Assembly: GCA_963681505.1 (NCBI GenBank)
Contig: OY811993.1
Span: forward strand, 3,347,387 to 3,411,386
DNA: 64,000 nucleotides
Origin: Eunapius fragilis
Lineage: Eukaryota; Porifera; Demospongiae; Spongillida; Spongillidae
Direction: 5' to 3'
Made by a program: the position numbers and the translations under genes. The notes under the pieces are model-generated. The model was not told the origin of the DNA. It worked only from the letters and a program-made list of their open reading frames with translations, and did not search any database. Of this stretch, positions 56,466 through 64,000 are shown piece after piece (the first letter of the stretch is position 1; each line of letters starts with the position of its first letter).

Positions 56466-58848
56466 ATGTGTATCGGTTGCGACAATTGTTTGAAGTGGGC
56501 GGCATTTCTACTCATCGGCGGAGCCCTCTTCGTAGGCGGGGTGCAGTTTTGGCTGCGTGAGAAAAGCTACATCTTCGAAGCAAACGATATAGCGGAGATC
56601 ACAAAGAGCGCACTACGCACACAGCGAGGCTTTGCGAACTGGAAGGAAGGAGACCACAAAGCCATCTTCGGAGAGGTAGAGAAGACGCTGAGGAAGAAGT
56701 ACGGAGATCGTATCCTAGATCCATCAAGGACGGAATGGCTATTCATCAATGCCGGGGGGTGGATGGGTTCTTTCTACCTGCTTCACGCGTCCCTTACGGA
56801 ATACGTGCTGTTTTTTGGAACCGCAGTTGATACTTCTGGACATTCCGGTTAGTCAGTCCGGGGTCGGGCGAGGCTTTCAACGCTTCGTTTGTAGATCATG
56901 TTCGCTTCTTGATCTATTGCAAATGGAACGGCGGGGGGTTGGGGTGGGGGGGTGGGGGGGGGAGAGACTTAAGGAGGCACCAAAACGAGTACTTATATTA
57001 GTACAGCGTTAGTAAATTTCATAATCAAGTATTTCGAGCGGAAAACTTAGCAGGCCCGTCTTTTGTTGACCCACCCATATAATACAATTCATTGCTACAT
57101 ATTTGCATTTTATTTGGTTAAAAATGCATGTAATGGGAGTATCACTTTTATTCATCGTTCCGATTTGCAAGGTCAGAGGTTTTACCACGCCTCAAAACCA
57201 CTGCAAATGCTGTAGGATTTATCATCTGCTCTAGCTAGTAACAAGTGAAAAAAAAAAAGTTCCTTAGACACCACACAGTTCCACCATTTTCTAGGAGCTA
57301 CCTTAGTTCACAACCCGGTGCTGCAAGCGGACTGTGTATAAATGCTGGTATAACTAAGGAATAACTTAGATATACATGTTTTGTGTGCGTTTACATGTCT
57401 ATACCAAAATTATACCATGGTGTAACTACAGTCAGCTTGCAGTACACATCAGTTTATAAGAGACTATCGTACTACACAACCTGAACACAGTGCATGCCTA
57501 CCAGAAGATAAATGACCTCCACCAAGTGTTCGGCAGCAGCTGCCATAAAAGAATGTTATTAATACTCTTTACTTTTCAAACATCCTCAAGATAGCATCCA
57601 CCTTATCTAACTTTTTTTTTTTGTGAACGTGAGCTAAACTCTAGAGAGAGGGTACCTCCATACATACATGTATGCCTGGAGAGAGGGTAGCTCCCATACA
57701 TACATGTATACCTCGAGAGACGGTACCTCCATGCGTACATGTGTGCCTCAATGGCCGGTACATGTATACTACTTGAGCACTGCTTCATATTCATTATTTG
57801 CATGATGTGGGATCGAGGCAGTGGAAAGGGACCTAACGCAGTATTACAAAATCAAAGTTGATGCATGTACGCATAATTAAAATTCTGGCCACTGTAACGA
57901 TCTGTGATGGACAAGTTAATTTTGAGCGTTGTGTAAGAAAGAAGTTGTAGAGGACATAAGTGTCGCTTAGAATATCAAATAATTTGAAAACTTGAAAAAA
58001 TACGTGTTTTTTCATTTCACTGCCTCGATCCCATATGTTGCTTTACATTGCACCCAAAGAGAATGGAACTTGACTGATGCATTAAGCCAAAGCAGGTAGA
58101 TGCCAAGCCACAATCAGGCTTGGCATATACCTGCACTAGTTTAACATACCTGCACTAGTTTAACATAACGTATTCGTAGTGATTAATATGTACACTTATA
58201 CAGAGTTCCCAGGTTTAATATCCCCCTCCCCCCCCCCCCCTCCCCCCCAATGTCAACTGGATTACATGCTGTGACACCCATATTTTCATGCACACTTCCA
58301 AACCCTAAGAAGCTGTGTACCTGTCTGTTGTAAGCATGATGTAATTTGTATCATATGGGCCGCGATAAATATTTTTAGAAATAATTTTTTTAAAAACTTT
58401 TATTTATTTTTATTTTTATTTTAGGAAATCAATAATTGATGTTTATTTCACAATCATAATTAACTATGCTAATAAAAAGTTACTGAAAAAAGTCTTCCAC
58501 TGCTTTTTTTTTTAAAAACCTCTCTATTTTTTTTAAAAAGGTCGGTACTGGGCAAATATCTCTGATACAATGATCTCTGGCAGCTTCCGCCAGTGGAAGG
58601 AGGGTACAACTGACGCAGTACAGTATTCCCCTGGAGACACCATATACCATGCCATGGGTGAAACTGCAGCCGTCCAATGGACAGGAGGGACGTGGATGGT
58701 GGAGTACGGCAGAGGCTTTGTCCCCTCTACGCTTTTCTTTGCGTTGGCCGACACTGTTTTCGGAACGACGGACTTTTACCTGCTGTGTAAAACGTTGAAG
58801 CTCTATTCTGTAGCTGTTGTTCAAGAGTTGTTGAAAGGAAATGCTTGA
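56466..58848 (+). CDS. SIGMAR1: Sigma non-opioid intracellular receptor 1 homologue, two exons
   Basis: Join 56466-56847, 58541-58848: 690 nt, 229 residues (human 223). Donor GTTAGT and acceptor AAAAAG are both phase 1. It has one N-terminal membrane helix (about residues 11-30, [20 protein letters not shown]), then the ERG2/sigma-1 cupin-like barrel. Shared blocks are [28 protein letters not shown] (split by nothing), [12 protein letters not shown] and [24 protein letters not shown]. The two acidic ligand-pocket residues, human D126 and E172, are kept as D136 and E182. It is an ER membrane chaperone and ligand-binding protein. A family B MITE sits in its 1.7-kb intron. Confidence 0.93.
57809..58033. 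mobile_element. Fold-back MITE, family B, copy 2 (SIGMAR1 intron)
   Basis: GGGATCGAGGCAGTGGAAAG at the left pairs with CACTGCCTCGATCCC at the right. An inner AAGTTGTAGAGGACATAAG block is shared with the copy at 22657-22868. Confidence 0.8.
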
Positions 58849-59119
58849 GATTAAACTAATCATGACCACTCCTCTCTCCCTTTTTTAAAAAATAGTATAC
58901 GTATCTCCTGAGTTTGTATTGACTTTTTTTTGTGCATAATTGTATTTTAATACATGCATATGTGCTAGGTAGGCTTGCAGTGAAAGAATGCATGATGCAG
59001 GACTGGCCACCCATGTACATGTATTGCTGCTACCCTGTGATTATCCTCGATCGTGATATAAAATGCACGCTGGTCAATGCTATCGTAATCAGAATCAGTG
59101 CATAAGGTGCATACAAGTA

Positions 59120-59371
59120 ACACTCTCTATGAGAAAGTTGGTGAGATATAGGATTTGAAGGCAATGGTGGTGTAAAAAACAAGGAAACATGGGTCTGTAA
59201 TAGTAAGGGAAAATATTGTAGTCCTATATTTAGCCCGTTTGTAGCATATACTATGTTCGTGTGCTAAATATAAGACTATGAGATTTTCCCTTACAGACCC
59301 TTGTTTCCTTTCTTTTTACACCACCATTTCCTTCAAATCCTATATCTCGCCAACTTTTTCATAGAGAATGT
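59120..59371. mobile_element. Fold-back MITE, family A, copy 3 (best preserved)
   Basis: ACTCTCTATGAGAAAGTTGG and GTGAGATATAGGATTTGAAG are matched along nearly the full length by the right arm ending CATAGAGAATG at 59370. The loop is AT-rich, with TAGTCCTATATTTAGC. No reading frame. Confidence 0.85.
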
Positions 59372-59447
59372 TTTTAGTTACTTGTTTCATAGATTTTTTC
59401 TCATATCTAATTATACGTCTTACACTGACTGTATAATTGATTGTAAA

Positions 59448-59741
59448 TCATTTGCTACTGCTTCTGTAGTTTTCTGGTTTGGTATCGACAATTCTAAACT
59501 TTTCAAGATACTGCCTTTTGTAATGATACAAGTAGCGTTTAGTACGGCCCAAATCTAGCGATACAATTACCAAAATATTACCGTCAACTATTTGATCACA
59601 GTAGGCACACTTCCTGCCAATTCTGAAGCTATTGGTGAAATTTCCTGCGTGGTCAAGGATAATTCTGGGACTGGGTACGAGGACGGGCAGTACCCTTTTG
59701 TTCTCTACAACCATGTGGTTTTGTTGACATAAAACAAACAA
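59448..59741 (-). CDS. Hypothetical small protein, uncertain
   Basis: 97 codons on the minus strand with one CxxC (RKCAYCDQ) and balanced composition. It could be a partial exon or a random frame; no family recognised. It lies between the convergent SIGMAR1 and UBIAD1 genes. Confidence 0.2.
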   Translation of the reverse strand: MFVLCQQNHMVVENKRVLPVLVPSPRIILDHAGNFTNSFRIGRKCAYCDQIVDGNILVIVSLDLGRTKRYLYHYKRQYLEKFRIVDTKPENYRSSSK

Positions 59742-59994
59742 CGAAATTACTCACTTTCGTCATCTCGTTCCATTACAACAACTAGCTAAACTATCCGATC
59801 GTCAGGAGTCTCGTTATAAACGGGTCGCGTGTTTTTAATGATAATCATAGTCGGGTCAAATCTACGTACGAACGGGCTTATAAATGAGAACAGAAATTAT
59901 CAATAATGCGAACATTTTTGATTGATAATCAGTCTATGCAACACTGAAGCACGATGGAACGAAAAGGTAACATTTCTGCACACCGGACTATTTA

Positions 59995-60918
59995 TCACCA
60001 CTGGCGATCTTCTGTGCCTTTAATTCTGTCCATCATCGGTACTCTACTCGCCAGCATACAACCCGCAACGAACAGCAACCCCATCGCCAGATTGAGCTTG
60101 GCCGTGCCCGTAGATATCCGGCTATCTCCGGGCCCGCCGTCCCTAAAGGCCTTCTCCAGCTGGAACGAGAACGGGATGGTGAGGACGGGTAAGGCGAGTG
60201 GGAACGAGTACTGGAGGCCCCAGATGAAGAACACTAGATAAGGAGCGAAGAGGAGGGCCGTGTAGAGGAAATAGGAACCCTGTGGACCAAGGAGTATGGC
60301 CAGCGAGAGGACGCCGGCCTTCTTGTCGGCGTCCGTCTCCCTCGCGTGCTTGCTGTGGAGTATGGCCTCCGTGCTAACAGCCAGGGGCAGGGCGAGGAGC
60401 AGCGGCACGAAAGTAAGCGAGCCCGTCTGAGCGACGAACGAGAAGAGGAGCGCTAGGGGTCCGAAGGTGAATATCACCATGAGGTCCCCGAGGACGTAGT
60501 ACTTGACTCCTATGCCTCCCGTGTAGATGAAGGAGCTCGAGAGCCCGCCAAAAAAAAGCCCCGCCAAGTGCGTGCTCTTGGCGGGAGAGAACCACATCAG
60601 CAGCCAGAGGGAGACCATGGCAAAACCGTACAGGTACGCGGCCACGTTCACCATCCGGGTTAGCTGAAGGTGCTCTTCCAAAAGTGCTTGATCCCTTGTT
60701 GGCGCTCTTAACTTCACGCCCCTCATATAGTCAAAATAGGTATTGACCATGTTTCCAGCGCTGTTGACTGCTAAGACCGCTGCTATCGATAAAAGAAGAA
60801 TTGCCGCGCTCGTAACGTTGAACACTCCATTGCACTTGTAGCTCAAAACGGCACCCAAAACAACGGGGATAAGAGAGGCCGAGAAGGTCCACGGTCTTAA
60901 TCCGCTACGAATCTGCAT
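59995..60918 (-). CDS. UBIAD1: UbiA prenyltransferase domain protein 1
   Basis: Single exon, 307 residues (human 338). Start ATG at 60918; no earlier in-frame ATG was found. It is a multi-pass UbiA-family enzyme (about eight or nine helices) that attaches a geranylgeranyl chain to menadione to make menaquinone-4 (vitamin K2), in ER/Golgi membranes. The first Asp motif is in NTYFDYMRG (N59, D63). The second is in LHSKHARETDADKKAG, where the first Asp of the usual DxxxD is Glu194 and the last is D198. The start LRPWTFSASLIPVVLGA fits the family. Downstream on the same strand lies the SIGMAR1 3' end, converging. Confidence 0.93.
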   Translation of the reverse strand: MQIRSGLRPWTFSASLIPVVLGAVLSYKCNGVFNVTSAAILLLSIAAVLAVNSAGNMVNTYFDYMRGVKLRAPTRDQALLEEHLQLTRMVNVAAYLYGFAMVSLWLLMWFSPAKSTHLAGLFFGGLSSSFIYTGGIGVKYYVLGDLMVIFTFGPLALLFSFVAQTGSLTFVPLLLALPLAVSTEAILHSKHARETDADKKAGVLSLAILLGPQGSYFLYTALLFAPYLVFFIWGLQYSFPLALPVLTIPFSFQLEKAFRDGGPGDSRISTGTAKLNLAMGLLFVAGCMLASRVPMMDRIKGTEDRQW

Positions 60919-61400
60919 CTTCTTCTGTTTGTCAGCGAGCGCATCCCGATTTAGTTGGTGCGCTCTAATTAGTAATCATTCCAACCGGACAGTCCAAGGT
61001 ACATGAAAGCACACGTGAGCCTTCATAAATCAAACGTAACTGCAATTGATTTAATTAAATATTATCTCCTTTCATATTGGCATAGCCGTCGCTCTATTAA
61101 AGTGATATACGTATTGAACACCTTTTGACTCGAAAAATGTAAACTATGATATAATCACTAGCGGTGTAAGAAGCGGCATCGGTAGGTTTTTCTTCTACGT
61201 GCTTTATTTCATGCAGATGCTAATTAATTATTATCGACCTCAAATTAATAAGCCATCCAATGGTTAATGCAACTTGATAACAATTTAATTTAGGTGTTCA
61301 AATTTAATAGAACAAAATGTGTACAAAAGGGACAAGTACACCATAGAGAAAGTGGCGAGTTGTATCAATCGAAATGGAAGAAGCGGGGCAGTGACACTGC
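60919..61400. other. UBIAD1 5' flank / SF3B2 3' flank
   Basis: 482 bp, AT-rich, with no coding features. It must contain the UBIAD1 promoter and the SF3B2 3' end processing signals. Confidence 0.5.
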
Positions 61401-63733
61401 CTAGAACTTGAACTCCTTGAGCTTCTTGGTGGCCTTCCCCTGATCAGCCACCACCTTCTTCCGCTTGTTCTGCGAGAAATCACAGTGACCAGCCACACCT
61501 TTTAAAAGTGCCCTTTCCAAACCTTCTGTCTTGCAGCGTGCTCAGCAACCATGTCGCTAAGGTCTTCCTTCTGTATACCTCCTCCCTGCTGCTCCCTCAG
61601 CTGCTCTTCATATCTGGAGGATGGGGGTACGGTGAGGGGGGGGGGGGGGAATGGTTTACAAAAACACTCATTTTTACAGCTATCAATCACCTAGTCTGCC
61701 CTAAACTACCTATATGTACAGGATACAGGTATATATCATCCCCCCCCACCCCCCTGTAGATATACAAGTCCACCACACCTTGCAGTCATTGTGGCTGCAT
61801 CAAGGTCCAATTCACTGGGATCCAAGGCAACCTCCACACCATCACTACTACCAGCTGGCGTCTATCATGGCAAAAAAATATATTAAAAAATAAAAATAAT
61901 AAAGGCACCACCAGTTAAGGCAGTGGGGGAAACTAACCTTTCTCAAACTACCAGGCACGCCCTGTAAGGACACACACACACAAACACAAACATACCACAC
62001 CACAAGTAAGAACTGCAACACTGTCATAAACATGGACTCACGGCAGCTATGTCATAGACATGAGCAGATCCCATCATGGCTCCACCAACCGAAGCAGGCT
62101 TTTCAGGAAGGACAGTGTACAATGCTGGCGTATCTCCACTGCACACAGATATAAAGTGGAAGAGAAGAAGATGAAGGTATGTAGGTCATAACACACGCAG
62201 TCCAACGTGGAACAAAACAGACACCAACCCTTGCTCCATCGCTTCTTCTATCTTCTTCTTCCTGCATGTGATAATAGCATAAACAGTTGACATGGAAGCA
62301 CCAATCAGCACCCCCCCCCCCCCTCCCACCGTTCCAATCTCATTATGATAAACCAATCCCCAACCCCATCAATGAAACCTCCCTCCTCACCTAAGCTGTA
62401 TCATCTCTGGAGTCTCTAGACCAGCGGGCATGGACGTCAGCCCACTGGGAGTGGCAATACTGTCATGGTGGAAAACAAGAGACGCTCAGTTAGCAGCAAC
62501 GTTCTCACAAAGAGAAGCAATGGCTAACCCTTCTGACGGCGTGACAAGGCCGGACTGAATCTCCTCTGGTCCTGGGCCCTCCTCTTCCGACTCATCTTCC
62601 TCCTGCAAGAATATAGGCAGAAGTGAGTGTATATATACAGTAGCGGTCATAAAAAAGTTTACGTAATTATTTACGCCGTGCCCATTGTACGGAATAACCG
62701 TAAACGTTACGTACATCGTAATAGGCGTAGCGTATAACTCCTGTACGTGAATTAATTGCGTGGGGGCCGTTGTATGGTACGTGTTTAATACAATAATGCC
62801 ACACGTACTAGCTAATTAAAACCATTAAACCCGGTACGTTTTCGTCGTGTGAAATGGTGTTCTCATTTTGCTTTGCGAAGTGTCAAAAAAGTGTTCTGAC
62901 CAATACATGTACGTTACGCCGTAAACTTTTTTACGACTGCTACTGTATGTACACCACAATGCAATACATGATGTGAGCCAGGGCACACCACATTCACACA
63001 CAACACGTGACTGGTAATGAACACACATGTCCCATGCATTGCCACGGAATCGTGCAGCAACCCACACTACACCGTATCTACCATCCATAACCCTCACGAA
63101 CACCCCACCTCCTCCTCTGGCTCTACCCCCTCACTAACACCCTCACCTCCTCCTCTGGCTCTACCCCCTCACTACCACCCTCCCTCCTCCTCTGGCTCTA
63201 CCCCCTCACTAACACCCTCCCTCCTCCTCTGGCTCTACCCCCTCACTAACACCCCCACCTCCTCCTCTGGCTCTACCCTCACCAACACCCTCACCTCCTC
63301 CTCTGGCTCTACCCCCTCACTAACACCCCCACCTCCTCCTCTGGCTCTACCCCCTCACTAACACCCTCTGGCTCTACACCCATGAACACCCCCACCTCCT
63401 CCTCTGGCTCTACCCCCTCACTAACACCCTCTGGCTCTACCCTAACCTCCTCCTCTGGCTCTACCCTAACCTCCTCCTCTGGCTCTACCCTCACCAACAC
63501 CCCCACCTCCTCCTCTGGCTCTACCCCCTCACTAACACCCTCACCTCCTCCTCTTCTGAGGACTCTTCCTCTGGCTCTAGCTCTCCCCACATCTCCTTGT
63601 CCACGTCTTGCTCCACCTCCTTGGCTGCAGTGTCATGGCTCTCCAGCCCAAACACGTCACCGTACAGAGGTCTCCCCGTCTCATCCACAGGAGGCTTACC
63701 CCAACCACCAACAAAGTATCCAAAGGAGCACCC
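61401..63733 (-). CDS. SF3B2: Splicing factor 3B subunit 2, C-terminal part (9 exons, 5' end outside the window)
   Basis: Exons (minus): 63733-63545, 62602-62529, 62459-62391, 62261-62229, 62138-62042, 61961-61938, 61861-61779, 61613-61523, 61469-61401; 729 nt, 242 residues plus stop, all phases consistent. Blocks: FVGGWGKPPVDETGRPLYGD, WGELEPEEESSEEEE, LTSMPAGLETPEMIQLR, KKKIEEAMEQ, TPALYTVLPEKPASVGGAMM, GSAHVYDIAA, a 24-nt micro-exon, YEEQLREQQ, EDLSDMVAEHAARQK and the end KKLKEFKF. SF3B2 is a U2 snRNP component acting at the branch point in the nucleus. Upstream exons are missing because the window ends. Confidence 0.93.
63106..63544. repeat. Minisatellite of about 37 bp repeating a splice-donor-like segment
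   Basis: About eleven units of CCTCCTCCTCTGGCTCTACC with CACTAACACC-type spacers directly follow SF3B2 exon 63733-63545. On the gene strand every unit reads GAGGAGGAGGTGAGG or similar, which repeats the exon end and its GTGAGG donor. Confidence 0.85.
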
Positions 63734-64000
63734 CTGTGGGGATGTGATGGGTGGTGGGTGATGTGAAGGTGTGATGTGAGGGGTGCTGTACGTTACCACA
63801 CCACATCAATATACCCCACAATACATTCTGCCAGTGCAATGACCCCCCCCCCACACACACTTACCCCTTCCTCCCAATCAGAAGCAGTACTAACAGACGT
63901 ATGCAGGTACCTTGTATCACACTGTGTACCCTATATCAACATGCACTTGGTCCATGAAATACGTCCGAGCTTAATAACTCAACATCTAACCTCTGTGACA
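63734..64000. other. SF3B2 intron running off the window
   Basis: No upstream exon with a matching SF3B2 block was found. The acceptor of the first visible exon is CCCCACAG at 63734-63741. Confidence 0.5.

Noticed and set aside
63017..63747. Ser/Pro-rich plus-strand protein
   Set aside because: It arises from reading the SF3B2 minisatellite antisense; low complexity only.

Overview
This looks like nuclear DNA from an early-branching animal, most likely a sponge (demosponge). The evidence is spliced animal genes with short phase-matched introns (41 to 72 nt in places), a giant intronless beta-helix plus multi-pass membrane protein of a kind I associate with sponge genomes, a fibrinogen-domain gene, and a heavy load of DNA transposons, MITEs, minisatellites and an LTR element. 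The species assignment is inference.

Layout. 0.6-2 kb: a two-exon secreted fibrinogen-domain gene (+). 2-6.4 kb: no gene, several fold-back elements. 6.4-17.2 kb: three DNA transposons side by side. The first is a 3.6 kb DDE element with perfect TIRs whose superfamily I cannot name. The second is an ISL2EU-type element with a YqaJ exonuclease gene and a deleted DDE_Tnp_4 transposase. The third is a hAT element with its 8-bp target duplication still visible. 17.2-21.7 kb: hAT relics and tandem repeats. 21.9-28.0 kb: AGXT (-), 11 exons, intact. 28.1-35 kb: relics of a non-LTR retrotransposon with a restriction-like endonuclease, split by a 47-bp minisatellite of about 40 units. 35.4-41.1 kb: a broken copy of the beta-helix gene start, then a complete LTR retrotransposon with identical LTRs and the unusual Gag-PR-INT-RT-RH order (Gmr1-like gypsy). 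42.2-47.0 kb: the intact 1,611-residue beta-helix membrane protein (+).

49.5-64 kb is a dense housekeeping cluster: MAD2L2/REV7 (-, 9 exons), sepiapterin reductase SPR (+) nested antisense inside MAD2L2 intron 7, SIGMAR1 (+) head-to-head with MAD2L2 across 90 bp, UBIAD1 (-, one exon) and the 3' end of SF3B2 (-, running off the right edge). I reconstructed the exons of AGXT, MAD2L2, SPR, SIGMAR1 and SF3B2 from splice signals, reading phase and remembered family motifs. Each reconstruction stays in frame across every junction.

Most notable: the nested and bidirectional MAD2L2/SPR/SIGMAR1 arrangement, the apparently young Gmr1-like retrotransposon, a promoter-proximal cassette shared by the fibrinogen gene and the beta-helix gene (with an inverted copy at 35.7 kb), the unclassified transposon, and two MITE families with copies inside host introns.
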